Source: Adenanthera pavonina (taxonomy: Eukaryota > Streptophyta > Magnoliopsida > Fabales > Fabaceae). Taken from it: 64,000 bases of DNA. Where the stretch lies: contig JAIVEN010000022.1 of assembly GCA_026686845.1 (NCBI GenBank), forward strand, positions 20,186,001-20,250,000, given 5' to 3'. How positions within the stretch are numbered: the stretch's first letter is position 1; the number at the start of each line of letters is the position of its first letter. Shown here one piece after another: positions 1 through 13,589 of the stretch. The translations under genes were made by a program, and so were the position numbers. Under the pieces are notes generated by a model, which worked only from the letters and a program-made list of their open reading frames with translations, was not told where the DNA came from and did no database searches.

Positions 1-690
1 AAATAACATACCAAGCAAGGTAAAGGATCTAGAAAAGAATGAAAAAGAGAACAGAGAGAAAGAAATATCAGACAATGTGGGCCCTCATTTTCCAAAAATG
101 GTTAGATGACATATATGAAAGGCATCAGAGAAACTTGATAAAAAAAAAAAAAAGAAAGCCATCAGAAAAATAGGAGGCAATACAAGAATTAATGCACACT
201 GAGCCCAACATATTGGAGTGGCTTAAGATGTTTTCAATAGACACATTGCAGGATCGAATGGACTACAGTGACACATGGCATGGTTAAGACTCATCTGCAT
301 GAAGCCCAAATGCATAAATCAGCTAATGAATAGTAAAATTTAATCCTCCTTTATAATGATATTGGGATGTGCCAAGTAGGTTTTTATTGTTTAGTACCTA
401 TATGAGTGTCCTGGGAGTATTATCTATAAGCTATGTGATGATAGGATGACTGTAAGGATGATATTTGGATGATATAGATGATTATATGATGAAATTAATG
501 ATGAGGGATGATATGGGTGCTGCAGTGCTAATTGCCTTTGTCCCAAAAATTTTTCAACCTGAGAGCACTCAGGTAGTGTTGTTACTGTAATGGATACGGC
601 ACCATGCTCTGAATTTCTTGTTTTACTGTGTTTGGCCAATTTTCTCAAGATTTTAAGTGATTGGTGGTTGTTTTGGTTGGGTGTTACAGT
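1..690. repeat. Unclassified sequence ending like an LTR
   Basis: No protein of known family is visible on either strand. The block ends in GGTGTTACA (about 682-690), the terminal sequence shared by the LTRs in this window. Immediately after it the sequence becomes recognisable Tekay-type LTR (E). I therefore infer that this is the 3' part of another LTR-like insertion sitting inside LTR E, with its start outside the window. Its body does not resemble LTRs B, C, D, G or J. A 74-codon open frame on the minus strand (424-648) has no family features and is not called as a gene. Confidence 0.35.
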
Positions 691-1834
691 AATAGCTTAT
701 AAGCTTACTTGATATTACATTTGGGTTCAAGAAAGTTGTGGAAGTGATAAGAAGTGGTCTACCAAAGGAGAAAAGTTAAGGAAGTCATTATGGTAATATT
801 TTACCAATTCTTGCATTATGTTATCTTGTGAACTTTCCATGAACTTTTTGCTTTGTCATATGATTGTTTGATTGATTTGTGATTGTTGGCTGAGTTAAAT
901 GAGGGGTTTTGTGACTCAATGTCCAATTTACAAAGAGAAACTTTGCCAAATTTTTTTATGAAATTAATATGTCATTTTATGTTTTAATGAGAATGATTGA
1001 TATTTCCATGAATGATATGATAATATGATTTCATGAATGGGAAATGTTACTGAGATTCTTTGCATCTTACTCTTTCCAATTGCTAACCATGTTTAGGGTC
1101 AAGTTATGGCAAGATTACCAAAGAGGAGAAAGGCAAGAAAAGAGAAGTTGAGGATTCTAATACTCTTGCTTGAAATAATCCTTATTATGAGTTTTTGTGT
1201 AAATTCCTATGGGTGACTTTAAATCTGTATCTCCGAGCAAACAAGTTCCTTTAGGTTTTATGTAATGTATGGCATGATGTTGGTACAAGAAAAGGCCGTG
1301 TAATTACATTATGACCTTTATTATGCAAAGTTATAGGATGTAACTCATTTTGACCTTTTGATGGAAAACCAGCCACTATTTGTATACATTCATTTATATA
1401 TGTTTGGAAACTAGGTAGATAGAGCTTTAAAATACTCTAAAGATCACTCAATTTGGATATGTGTGTAAATTATTATGATTTTTCAAATTTGGTACTAGAA
1501 AACTAGGTTTTTAGAAAATGACCAAATGAACAATAAATCTTCTTGAAATTGATTGTATCAATTGGATAAACTAATCTCTGTTTCATATTTTTCTCATGTA
1601 GACCATGTTGTAAAATATTTTTAGAGACTTTATTCACTTTCATACAATTTTTAAAGAATTAGTTATGAATTTTCAAATTTCAATTGATAAAATGAAATTT
1701 ACTAAGTGAATAGTGTCTGATTTTCTTGAAAATTCTGTTTTGATTTTTATTGTGATTCAAGCTCCTAATCATGTATAAATGAACTCAAATATGGTTTAGT
1801 ACATGAGATATGAGGTTAAAGAAAAGGTGTTACA
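691..1834 (+). repeat. 3' part of 5' LTR of Tekay/Del-like element E
   Basis: This stretch aligns by eye with the 3' halves of LTRs D, C, G, B and J. Shared blocks include the region before the ACTGAGATTC hairpin, the AAATGAACAGTAA-type blocks and the terminal GGTGTTACA. The terminal CA is at 1833-1834 and a degenerate primer binding site follows directly. That makes this a 5' LTR on the plus strand rather than a solo LTR. Its 5' part is displaced by the block at 1-690 or lies outside the window. Confidence 0.7.
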
Positions 1835-1838
1835 TTTT

Positions 1839-1849
1839 TTGTATAAGAG
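1839..1849 (+). other. Degenerate primer binding site of element E
   Basis: TTGTATAAGAG lies 4 nt after the LTR end and matches the plant initiator tRNA-Met complement TGGTATCAGAG at 9 of 11 positions. Its placement right after the LTR terminus fixes the orientation of E as plus strand. The mismatches fit the age of the element. Confidence 0.55.
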
Positions 1850-1978
1850 TCAAAGATTTAGGCTCTTAGAGCAATATATTTAGATTAGAATAGTGTAAGT
1901 TTTGAGAAAGGAATGTATTATTTACTATTATTCCTTTAAAATAGTTTATAAACCAGTTGTTATTGTGGAATAGCACAA

Positions 1979-2358
1979 ATGTCTACATCCACAAGTAGCT
2001 CAGTTTTAGTCTTTCATGCAGAACTAGAGGCGATGCCGAAAGGATTTAACAAGGAAGAAAGCATGAGCTTGAGTGAGATGACGTTAGGCAGCTTAGTTGG
2101 GATACCATATGAGATCAGAACTTCTCATTAGGAGAGTATAGCATTGGAGCCGGTACAGGCTGATCCTATCATGGATGAGCCTCAATATGAGAGAGGGATA
2201 GAAGTGTTTCAGGATGTGGATTTTGAGGCAGGTTTTCTAATAGACCAGATTATACATCATTATTCTAAGGAGTATAGGGCTTACTTTGAGGGACTAGACT
2301 GAGTGATGTCATTTATGAATAAACTATCACAGGTTAAGCAATTTCTAGAAACCCAAGG
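1979..2358 (+). pseudogene. ORF0 of element E, N-terminal part (upstream of gag)
   Basis: The frame opens at ATG 1979, about 145 nt after the LTR, and reads MSTSTSSSVLVFHAELEAM at its start. It continues as an acidic, hydrophilic protein with two in-frame stops (TAG, TGA). Solo LTR C inserts at 2359 with TSD CAAGG/CAAAG, and the same frame resumes at 20977. The codon use and the later similarity to the ORF0 of element L show that this was coding. I do not recognise the family. It is not gag, because gag with its own ATG and zinc-knuckle region lies downstream at 21898. The function is unknown. Confidence 0.6.
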
Positions 2359-3679
2359 TGTAATATCCCAATTTTTACAAGATACCATAAAACTCATGAA
2401 AAGATAGGAAATGAAGTAAGATGGTGATGTTACATACTCTGTCATTAACTTCCCATATGGCTCTTAGAAGGAATTATGTTTGGTCCTCAATTAGAATTAA
2501 TTTTCTATAAGGTTCTTAGTAGGAATTAGTTCCAAAACTGAGCCAAATGCAATATACTAGTTGAATAGAAGTCTGTGTCGAGCTGAACACAACGGTATAA
2601 GTATTGCATAGCCAAAAGGTTTAGGTTGAAAGATAGATCAATTTGAAAGTATAATGAAACGAATTATTAAAAATTGGTCTTTGGGGAAAATTATGAGAAA
2701 GAACTCAGAAGAATCAGTATTTGTGTTTTTGACTCAGCTTAAATGCAAAATGATCATTTTCCAGGCTAGAAAATAAAATGTGAAAATTGTATATTAGCCA
2801 CAAGGAAAAAGAATTATATGTAATTTAGTCTTTGAAAAGGAAGAATTGTTGAAATTATGTCCCTGGGAAAAATTACAAAAAATAGCCGAAAGAATTAAAA
2901 ATTATAATTTTGCCCTGGGTCAAGGGCAATTTCATAATTTTTAGAAATCTTATCAAAAAAGGGCTCTCAACAAGCCAAACTCAATGCAATACTGCTTAGA
3001 GGCTAACTGAGTTCATATGAATTTATAATTCAAGTTTAAGGTCAAAAGTTATTTTTAAACTGAAAAATAGGTTTGAGAGCTCCATAAAAGCTGACGGGTG
3101 AACTGAATAGAACATGAATCCCTACATATATGTTTTGGGATCAAAATAATGAAGTTAGTCCGAAATTAAATTTAGAATGATTTTGTACCAATTAAGTGAT
3201 AATTACAGTAAAAGTAATTAATTAGTACAGATAAAAGTCATCGGTATGGGTTATTTTGACCTAATAAAAATTATGAAGCAATTTTTGGACAAAAAATACT
3301 CAAGTGGCATGACATATAGCTTCTGGACATGGAGGGAATTTATTCATTTCATTTATGCTGATTTTTGCATTAAAATTTAACCAAGTTAGTTTATTAACCC
3401 CAAGTCACTATTCCCTCATTTGATCTCTATCCTTAGGACCATAAGTTAAACAACTTAAAGCCTTCATTCTCCTTCATTATGCACATCCCAAACCAGCAGC
3501 CAAGAGTGAGAGAGTGAGCAAAAAACACGGAGAGAAAAGGAAGATCTAGGAGCAAAGATTGAAGACATAAGTTGCAAGATAACTTTTTATGCTTCCTAGT
3601 TTATGTTTGCAAGAGTTTTATGGTAGTTTAACGAAGTATTTTTCACTCTTGTCTCACCTTAAGTTTCAACCATAGAATG

Positions 3680-6600
3680 CGTAACATCCCAAGAAAGCTA
3701 AAATATCTAGAAATGTACAGAAATTTTGTAAAAATGGGCAAACACTGTTTTACGTGAAATAGGGCAAAGAGGTCATTTTTCCGGTTGAATTGAAAAATGA
3801 AAAAATTATATTTTTTCCCCTAAAGAAGTTAAAAAATGACACTCATGTCCCTAAATTCATAAAAATTACGTGGATAAGAAATAGAAAAGCCCTTGGGGAA
3901 AATTACACCTAATGACCCAAAAGTTTCAAAAATTATAATTTAACCCCGAGTCAGGGGTAATTTTACAACTATGAAAAATTACTGTGAAAATGAAGCCCTC
4001 GATGAGAGAAGTCCAATGGTATATGGCACTGAGGGTTAATGTTCAAAAATAAAGAAATAATTAGTAACGAGTGTCCAAAAGTAATAGTAAACCGATAAAG
4101 TAAACCATGGGCCCTACTGAAGGTTAAAAGGAAACCGAGACAAAACATGGGTCATACACAAATACCATTTGTGATAGGATAATTATGAAAATATAAAAAT
4201 AAAATTAGAATAGTCCTGCAGCCTAAAAATGTTAAATTACTATAAAGGCGGTTTTATCACTATGGTTAAAAATTACCTGGTTCAAGATATATTTGAACCA
4301 GGAAAAATTGAGCATACTGGACACTTGGAGCACTCTCATTGGGCGTGCAAAATGGGCATCTTGGGCGGCTTGAATTTTTGGTAAAACTTCCTCAAGAAGT
4401 TGTTGAATTTTTGGCCAAAAAGGAAGCACGGTTACTTTTGCTAATTAACCATGATTAGCAATATCATTAAACTACCTAATTAACATCTAATTACCATCTT
4501 TCCACTTCATTTCAAGAGAGTTACAGCAATAAATAGAGGGCTGAAAAATGCAAGAAAGAAAGGAGGGAAAAGAGTGAAGGAGAAGAGAAAGCTCAAGGGA
4601 AAATTGAAGGCTTAAGTTCTAGGTAAGTCTTCTACTACTTCAAACTTGCTATTCATAGTATTTGGAGCAAGGTGCATGGATTAGTTTTTCTTCTCCATCC
4701 TCTTAGGGTTTCAGCCATGGCATGATTTAACAAGAAAAGGAGTTTTCCAACCATAAATCATATGGGAAATGATAGAATGTTCATTTAAAGCTTGAATATG
4801 CAAGTAGTTTCTTGTATAAAAAAGTGTAGCAATTTTTCTTGAATTCCCCTAATTTTGGATGAGCTACTGTTCATACTTAGAGTTGGAATATCATAAATTA
4901 GACCTCAAAAATGGGTTCCCCATGGTCCAAAACTTTAGGAACAAGTGATGATTTTATGAAAAAGCTTAAGATTAAGAAAGTGAAATTTTTAGGTTTTTGA
5001 AGCTTAATTCGGAATGAACAGTAACCAAGTTAGAAAGGAAATTTGGTAATTCTGAAGTCATATTTGGATTTTTCATGAAAAATTATGTGGAATAGAGGTA
5101 TAATTCATCATGTTTGAGCTAGGAATGAATTTTTGGTGAATTTTTGAAGAATTAGGGTTTCATGAACACTTTTTGAAGAAAGTCATGGAACCATTAGCTT
5201 GAGTAGTTATTTGATGATGCATTAGGACTTGAAGAAGCCCAAGGAAGCTTATGGAAGTGGTAGAAAGAGGTGAAACCAAAGCAAATTCCAAGAGGTTTCA
5301 CAAATATAGCAATTTACCTATTCTTGCCTTATATTGTCATGTGATTTTCTATGAATTTGATGACTTGCCTATTATTTGATATGATCATTTGTGATGCTTT
5401 GAGAATATTGGCTGAGTTAACTGAGGGTTTTGAGACCCCGGGATATTCAAAATACAAAACGAAACTCTGCCGAAATTTTTGTAAAATATTATGGCATAAA
5501 TGTTTAAAAGTATGCACTTGATGTTTTATGATGATTATATGTTTAATGTGATAATATGATTGCATGAATGTTGATTGCTACTGAGATTCTTTGAATCTCA
5601 CCCCCCTTTAATGACTAACTATGCTAGGGAGAACCAATGTAAAAGACCTAAGGAGGGAGTAAAAGGCATGAAGAAGAAAATGATCTGCAAGTTATCATGT
5701 TATAATATGAATTGTTATTGGTGCCTTGTTTTATATGAAGTTATAAAATAGTGAATATTATGTTATTGTTGTAGGAAATGTATGATAATTTCTAGTTCTG
5801 AATTTTGGAATATGAAGTTATATTCTCCCAAGTTTCATGCCAAAATGAGTTCATTTGTATGGGTTTTGGCAAGCAAATTGCAATATAGATTGAAATAGAG
5901 CATTTTCCATACATGTCTATTTAGTTCATCCTTTTTCTATACTTAATATGAGGTTAGGTTAATGGGATTTTTATACAGATAGAGGGCATCTCAATCTTTA
6001 ATATGACACCTAATTCACCCCATTTGGAGTTGTGTACAATAAATGATGAATTTTCAAAATTAGGATTCAGGATAAGACAATATTGGGAAAACTGGGAACT
6101 GAAAGTTAAGTACTGGAAATTTCAAAAGATAACATAAAATGATATAGAGGTCCAAAAATTTAGTGGTTTACATGTATAAAAAGATATATGTCTTAAGATC
6201 CATATGCCATTGATTTGGAAGTGATTGGAGTTATGGAATAAGAGATATGTAAGTTTTCCCAAAATTGTCCCAGTAATAGTAGAATTCTGATCCTTCACAA
6301 TTTAAGTTAATGATATGTCCTGTGTAAGTGAAATAAATATATAAGAAAAATATTTCTATAAGTAGACATGTAGAGATTTCAAATGACATAGTGTATGCAT
6401 AATTTGCAATAGAATAGAATGAAATATGATTTTTCAAAATTGAGGTCAGAAAATTGGAAGATAGAAAAATGACCAAATGAACAGTAAATGTCCATGAAAT
6501 TACTATACAAATTGGCCCAATGAAGTTACTGTTTTATATTTTTCCATGTATATCTAAATCTAAGAAAATTTTAGAGACTTGAATCACCTCAAGATGATTT

Positions 6601-6783
6601 TTTTAGATTTAGTTATGAATTTTCAAAGTTCATCATGTAAAATGGAAATTTCCAAATGAACAGTACCCCGAATTTTGAAAAATTCTGTTTTTATTATATT
6701 ATGATTCTAGTCTCTAAACCATGATGAAAAACATGTAAAATGATCTAATATATGGGAAATGAGCCCTAATATAAGGTGTTACA
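3680..6783 (+). repeat. Solo LTR D (Tekay/Del-like) inside LTR C
   Basis: D is a 3.1-kb LTR beginning CGTAACATCCC (first T mutated to C) and ending GGTGTTACA. The TSD is GAATG (3675-3679) and GAACG (6784-6788). Both flanks are LTR C sequence that becomes continuous when D is removed. D carries the perfect hairpin GAGATTC-TTT-GAATCTC at 5583-5599. It contains no coding region; short open frames such as 4232-4429 and 5329-5565 are incidental. Confidence 0.8.
5583..5599 (+). other. Conserved hairpin in Tekay-type LTR (copy in D)
   Basis: A perfect 7-bp stem GAGATTC/GAATCTC with a TTT loop is preceded by ACT and followed by ACCC. Identical copies sit at the same place in LTR G (12420-12436) and LTR J (46019-46035). 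LTR B (17270-17285) has a 6-bp perfect stem with a changed loop. LTR N (24152-24168) has a different but still perfectly paired stem, GAGACTG/CAGTCTC. Its role is unknown. Confidence 0.6.
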
Positions 6784-9294
6784 GAACGTTTAGAGAGAGA
6801 AAGATGAGCTCTTGTCAAATAAACCTAGGGAAAAGCATAGATGAGGTGATTAAAGCATGATCTCATAAGTTGTTGGAAGAAAATCAAAAGAAATTAATTT
6901 CTTCTCTTCCTCCATAATTTTTGGCTAGAATAAAAGTCCATGAGAGAGTTGAGATTTCACTATTTTAAGGCCAAAAATGGATTCCCCATGATCTAAAACC
7001 TTAAGAACAAGTATTGATTCGAAGAGAAATCAAAATGAAAATTCAAGGGTTTAGTGAGCACTTTGTAAAGCATGATCATGAACTAGTGACTTGTGTGCTT
7101 TAATGATGATGTGTTTAGATGCAAGAAAGCTTGGAAAAGTGTTTGGAAGAGGCAAAACTCAAAGGAAGAGCAAAAGGAAGCATAAAGATAGCATAATACC
7201 AATTCTTGCCTTATATTGTCTTATGATTTGTAATGAAATTAATGACTTGCCATTTCTTTGTTTGGATGTTTTGTGATATGTATGAATGTTAGCTGAATTG
7301 ATTGAGGGGTTTTGTGACTCTAGAATATCCAAAATATAAAAAGAAACTTTGTCAAAATTTTTGTGAAATCATTATTGCATGTTATGTTTTAATGAAATTG
7401 ATTGATATTTCTATGAAAGATATGATAATATGAATGCATAAATAGTTAATGCTACTGAAATTCATTGATCTCACTCTTCCAAATGACTAAGCACAATAGG
7501 GCCAAGGTATATCAAAGATCAAGGCAAAGCTAAGAAGATTAAGGAGGAGAATGATTATTGAGCAAATTGAGCCAATTGTGATGTATTATTTTGGCAATTA
7601 GTATAAACTAATGTAATATGCTATGAACTTGTAACTTACCAGAGTTATGCTTTTATGTATTTTACATGATGATATGTATGAATTTGAAGACAAGTATGAT
7701 GGTGTATATATGCTTTGGTATTCAATATTTAAGGTTTATGAATGAAAAGACTTGTTCTGACCTATTGAGAGTCAACAAGTTACTATTTGAATGCAATGTT
7801 GATGAATGTATGCAAACTATACATGTTCTGAAAATAGATGGGTAGAGATTTTAAATGGTCCAAAGAGCACCTCAATTAGATTAGTGTGTGAATTATTATG
7901 AATTTTTGAATTTAGGGTTTAGAACAAGGCAAAGATGGAAAATTAAAAGTTTTAACTTGAGGTACTGGTTATTTTAAAAGACAATATAAAATTATGTAAA
8001 CCTCCAAAAATTTAGTGGTTTGCATGTATGAAAAACTCTATGTCTTAGATTTAAGGTGCTACAGATTTGAAAGCAAATGGTGTAATATCCCTATTTTTAT
8101 GGGAAGTCATAAAATGCATAAAAAGATGGTAAATGAAGTGAGATAGTAATATTATATGTTCGGTCCTTAAATGGAATTAATTTTGCATTTGATCCTTGTA
8201 AAGGATTATGCTTGGTCCTTAATTGGAATTAATTTTCCATAAAGTCCTTAGCAGGAATTAGTTCCAAAGCTGAGACAAGAAATATGCAATATACATGTTC
8301 AATCAAAACTCATGTCGAGTTGAGTGTAACTGTATAAATATTGCATAGCCAGGAGGTTGAGATAAAATGATAGACAAAATTGAAGTTTGATGAAAAGGAA
8401 TTTATAAAAAATTGATTTTTGGGGAAAAATTATGAGAATGCACCAGGAAGAATCAGTATTAACAAAAATATTTAATTAGTATGAATAAATTTAATCGATA
8501 AATGATATTTTAATCTATTAAAATTTGGCAAGCAATTTTTGGCCCAAATAATGTGTCAAGTGGCATGACATGGTGTTGAAGGGGACAATGAAGGAATTTT
8601 CTAAAAAGCTTCATAAAGTTAACCAATTTTAGTTTAATTAACTAATGTCACTATTCCTCACTTTCATCTCTTTCCTCTTAATGTTGGGTTGAGTGACCAA
8701 AAGCCTTCATTTTCTCAACTCCTCACATTTGAAACCAATAGCACAGGAAAGAGGAAGAGCAAAAAAATTCCAACGAGAAGAGGTAGGAGTAAGAGTCAAA
8801 GAACCAAGCACAAGTTGCTAGGTAATGATTTCTAGACTTTAGCTTATGTTCTCTTAAGGTTTGAGCCAGTTTCCATAGAGTACTTTCCTCTTTTCTCTCA
8901 CTTTAAGGTTCAGCCATTAAGGCCCTAGAGAGAAAATATTCAGTTATGACCAAATCAAACCATGGAAAAGCTTAGAAATATCCTAAGGAGCATGAAAGTA
9001 CAAGCTATTTCAAGTTTCACGAAGTAAATATCCTTCCCTATTTTTGTGTGAACTTTAGCCCAACCTAGGGTTTTTCTTAAAGTGGGAATTTCAAACTTTT
9101 TAATCCAAAAATGGATTCCTTGGGTCAAAAAATGGTAGATATAAGTATGTTGCACAAGAAAAACTCAAAGGAAACCAAAGCGAAATTTTGAGTTCAAGTG
9201 TTCACTTTGTGAGGGAAGCCATTAAACCAGAAGCTTATTGCTTTATTTTATGATGTATTAAGGTTCAAGGAATTGTTAGAAGATCAAAGGAAAG

Positions 9295-10166
9295 TCATGG
9301 GAGACACTTTAGGAACCCGTCTTAAAAGCCCTTTTCGAGTTAAGGATCATGAAACTCAAGGAAATATGAACGGAATGCAACAACAACGAAGAATAACAAT
9401 AAACAAGAACTGAAAAATAGAGATGATGAAAATAAGAAGACCGAAACAAAATGTTAGTTGAAGAAAATATGCTACAAAAGAACCCATCTCTTGAATCCTA
9501 ACTTTGGGATGCCACAAGGATCACCACTCCTTGATAAGTTCTCATTCTTTCTGGCACTCAAGGATGAGCAAGAAAGAACTCACTAAACAATAACAAAGTT
9601 GCTGAAAAGAAACTCATTCATTCATATTGTCTTTTGCAAGAGTACAAGAGGTGCCTATTTATAAGCAAATATTAACCCATAAACTAACTCTAGTTCTGCC
9701 TACAAACCTAACCAAAGTTAACCTCATTAATGCAAAAAGGAAACCCTAAAACAAAATAGGAGCAATTAATTTTAATTTTGACTCTAAAAAAGTTGGCTCC
9801 TCGTTAATGCTAAAAGGAAGAGAATATACTGAAATCCTATTCCTAAATAAAAGGGAGATCAAATCAGATCATTACATGCTCTTTATTCAAAAGGAAACAA
9901 ATTGACTAAAATAATCCTAATAAAACTTATTAAAAACGTCACTTTTAGTGATCACATGAAGAGCACATGTTGTCTTCAAGTTATATCTCCCAAATGGGCT
10001 TCTTTTGGGTTTAAATCATTAGCTTATATGATTGGAAGCATTTTCCACACTTTCTAGCTCTTATTGAGCTATAACTTGATTCAAATATTTGGGCTTCATA
10101 CTTTTTCCAAGCTCATTGCTATATCCAAGGACTCTAAATGCTTCATGCCTCAATCGTACTCTATCA
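9295..10166 (-). repeat. 3' LTR of element F
   Basis: This is an 872-bp LTR. On the minus strand it starts TGATAGAGTACG and ends near CCATGA, with the terminal CA mutated relative to the other copy. It aligns along its length with 16108-16955, apart from a block of about 24 bp near 9680-9710 that is missing from the other copy. The purine-rich tail of the internal region (rc of about 10167-10195) abuts its 5' end. Confidence 0.75.
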
Positions 10167-10264
10167 ATTCCTCCCTCCTCGAAATGATTCGTCCTCAAAT
10201 CTCTGTAATCTATGTAGAAAGAAAGGGAATGATTAAAAGTATCAAATAAAAAATAGAGAGTATA
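10167..10264 (-). pseudogene. End of F tail ORF and polypurine tract
   Basis: Read on the minus strand, this continues in frame from 13590 once LTR G is removed. It ends with the peptide DLRTNHFEEGG just before the 3' LTR. The same peptide with one substitution (DLRTNPFEEGG) precedes the 3' LTR in element K. The DNA GAGGAGGGAGGAAT also serves as the polypurine tract. It supports common descent of the F and K tails. Confidence 0.6.
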
Positions 10265-10269
10265 CTTAC

Positions 10270-13200
10270 TGTAATATCCCTATTTTTTATGCGATGCAAT
10301 AAAATGTATAAAAAACTGGGAAATGAAGCGAAACGAAAAGGTTATATACTCGAGCTTTATAAGGGATTAATTTCGCATGTAATTTTCAGAAGAAGTTATA
10401 TTTGGTCTTTAATTAGAATTAATTTCTCATAAGGTTCTTAGCAAAATTTAATTTTAGAAGTTACCCCAGAAAATATGCAATATACCGCTTAAATGAAAGC
10501 CTACTCCAAGCTGAGTGCAACAGTATAAGTATTGCGTGGCTAGGAGGTCTAGGATTAGAGATAGACCAATTTGAAAGTTAATGTAAATTGTCAAAAAAGA
10601 AATAATAAAAAATAACTTTTTGGGTAACATTACAAGAAAGTACACGAAAGAATGGACAATTAAGTTTTTGACCCAGTTCAAGGGCAAAATGGTCATTTCC
10701 CATATTAGAAGTAAAATGTGAATATTATATTTAAGTCCCAAGGAAAAAATATTCATATCATAAAATGTATATGAAATTTGCACAAATGGGTATACACTGT
10801 TTTGCATTAAATAAGGTAAAGAGATCAATTATCTTGGTTTAAAGGAAAAATGAGAAGGTGATGATTTTGACCTTGGAAAAAGAAAAGAAAAGAAAAATAA
10901 AAAAAGGGAAAGGCATGGATGCTAGGGTCAAGGAAAATTTATGAAGTTTTGGGAAAATTACACCTAATAACATGAAAGTTTAAAAAATTATAAAATTACC
11001 CCAGGTCAAGGATATTTTTGGAAATATGAAAATTATAGTCAAAATGAAGCTCTCAATGAATTAAGCCCAATGGAGTATAGTATGAAATTTATTAAGATCA
11101 AAATATTATTTATTGGGTAGTTAGGGTTTAATATTAATATTTTACTTGATAAAAGTTAGTTTAGACTGTAGGAAAAGACAATATTGATTCAAGGACAATG
11201 ATTGGACCCTGCTAAAATATATTTTGGACCATGATAATGATTTTGGTCTAAAGGTAATTGTGGGATAATCCTGTACTAACTTAATGATGATTTTGGCAAA
11301 AGTATTTAATTGGTAAAGGGTATATTGGCCCATAGAAATTATTAAAGTAATTTTGGCCAAAAATGAGGATGAATTAAGTGTGATAAGTAGTTTGGGTCAT
11401 AGGAGTAATTTTCTTGAAAGCTTTATAAAAAGTAACTAAGTTTAGTTAATTTAACCACTTTTACTATTCATACATTTTATATCTCTCTTCCAAGTGATGG
11501 ATTAAGCATTTGGCCTTCATTTCCTTCATACCATACGTATGAAATAGAGGAGAAAGGAAGAGGAAGAGCATGAAATATCAAGAGAAAAATAGAGAAGCAA
11601 GAAGCAAAGTTTGGTTCACAAAGTTTCAAGGTAATGTTCTATGGTTCCTATCTTATGTATTCTTATGTTCAAGAGGCTTTCCATGGAGTATTTCTTGCTA
11701 TTTCTACTCTGAAATTTTTGACCTAGAGAGAGAGAAGAGAGAGAAAGTTGACCTTGAAGAAACCAATCCATAAAAAAACTTAGAACAGACCTTGAAAGCA
11801 TGAATGTGTGATTGATTTGTAAATTCATGGAGTAGATATTTTTCTATTATTTTCTGAAATTTTTTTCCTATTTAGGGTTTGAGATAGGAAGAGAATTTCA
11901 TGATTTTGACCCTAAAAATGGATTCCTTTGGTCCAAATAGGCTAGGAAAAGTGTGTTGTATAGGAGATTTTCAAAGGATAACTAAATGGAATTTTTAGAT
12001 CAAGAGAGCACTATGTGAAGAAGGTCATGAAATCAGTGGTTAATTGCCTTAATTTGTGGTGCATTAGGATTCAAGGAAGTGATAGAAGATCAAAGGAAAT
12101 ATTTATCAAGTTTGGGAAGCAAAGGAAAAGCTTAAGGTAGTTACTTTCCCTATCAATGCTTTATGTTACCTTTGTTGTTTTTCATGATTTAATGAATATG
12201 CCATATATTTGTATGAATGTTTTGTGATGATATTAATTGGTTGGCTGGTTGATTAGAGGGTCTTGTGACTCTAGGATATCCATTTTATAAGGTGTTACCA
12301 TGCCAAAATTTTTATGAAAATACTATGACATAATATATTCTTGTGACTTTTATGGATGGATTTATGAAATGTTAATGATATTATGAATGCATAATTGGCT
12401 GTAACTACTGAGATTCTTTGAATCTCACTCTCTCTAAATGACTAACCATGCTAGGGTGAAGACATGGAAGTGGCCAAGGAGAAATCAAGAAAAATGAAGA
12501 AGATAGTGAAGAGTCATTGATTTTTCAAGTTATAATGCCATGATATGAGATAATGTATTAATTAATGTATGAGGTGTGGATTGTGTAATTATGCATGTTT
12601 ATGTTTTCTTAAGCTTTCCTATCTTGTAAGGTGTGAAATAGGAGCAATGAATGTTGATGAATTATGTTTATGAAGTTTATTATATGAGATATGGTATGAT
12701 TATACTCAAGATTGACCAGTACAAGTTTTAACCATGATGCTCTATTTGAAACAGGTCCATTAGCACATGAAATATATATGTTTTGAAAGCAGATAGAATA
12801 AGCTTTTCAAAGAGCTAAAGAATACCTGAATTGGATAAGTGTACAATTTATGGTGAATTTTTAAAGTTAGAGTTCAGAACAAAACAGTGTAGAGAAAAAC
12901 TAGAACTTTGCCATGAACACTGGAAATTTAAAATGCAATACAAAATCATACAAAACTCCAAAAATTCATTGGTTTGTATTTCTTGAAACCCCTAAGTCTT
13001 AGGAAACAAATGCCACTAGCTTGATAGTATTTGGAGCTATAAAGAAAGAGTTATGTAATTTATCCTAAAACTATTTCAGTAGAAGTAGTATTCTGACCCT
13101 TATTGATTTAAGTCAATTCCATGCCCTGTACAAGGTAAATAAATGTACAAAAAAAATATATCTAGAAAGAAGATATAATAGATTTCCAATGACATAAAGA

Positions 13201-13589
13201 ATGAATAATTTGGCTTAGGATATCATAAAATATGAATTTTTAAAGATAAGGCCAAAACTTGGGAAGTTTAAAATGACTAAATATATAGTAAATATTTGAG
13301 AAATAAATTATACAAATTGGTCCATAGAATACTCTATTTCATATTTGTTCCATGTAGAAAATATTTTTAGCTATTTTTAGGGACTTGAATCACTTTGATA
13401 TGATTTTTCTATAATTAGTTATGAATTTTCAAAGTTCATCGAGTAAAATGGAAAATGCATAATGAACAGTATCCAAAATAAAGAGAATTATGTTTTAATA
13501 TTTTTATGCAATCAATTCTCTAAGCATGCAATAATTGACATAATTGGAGTCTAATGCATGGGAAATGGATATAAGTTTAAGGTGTTACG
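10270..13589 (+). repeat. Solo LTR G (Tekay/Del-like) inside element F
   Basis: G is a 3,320-bp LTR with start TGTAATATCCC, end GGTGTTACG (final A mutated to G) and a perfect 5-bp TSD, CTTAC (10265-10269 and 13590-13594). Both flanks are the internal region of F, and the F tail ORF reads through in frame when G is excised. It keeps the perfect hairpin at 12420-12436. There is no coding content; open frames such as 10454-10828 on the minus strand are incidental to the LTR. Confidence 0.85.

Noticed and set aside
9298..9302. F LTR boundary at TGGGAG (9298) and TGGAAG (16111)
   Set aside because: That boundary gives no target duplication. Moving it three bases out gives TG/CA ends in one copy and a GAAAG/GAAAT duplication.
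10454..10828. 124-codon minus-strand frame in LTR G
   Set aside because: It lies wholly within a solo LTR, antisense to it, is not preserved in B, C or D, and shows no domain.
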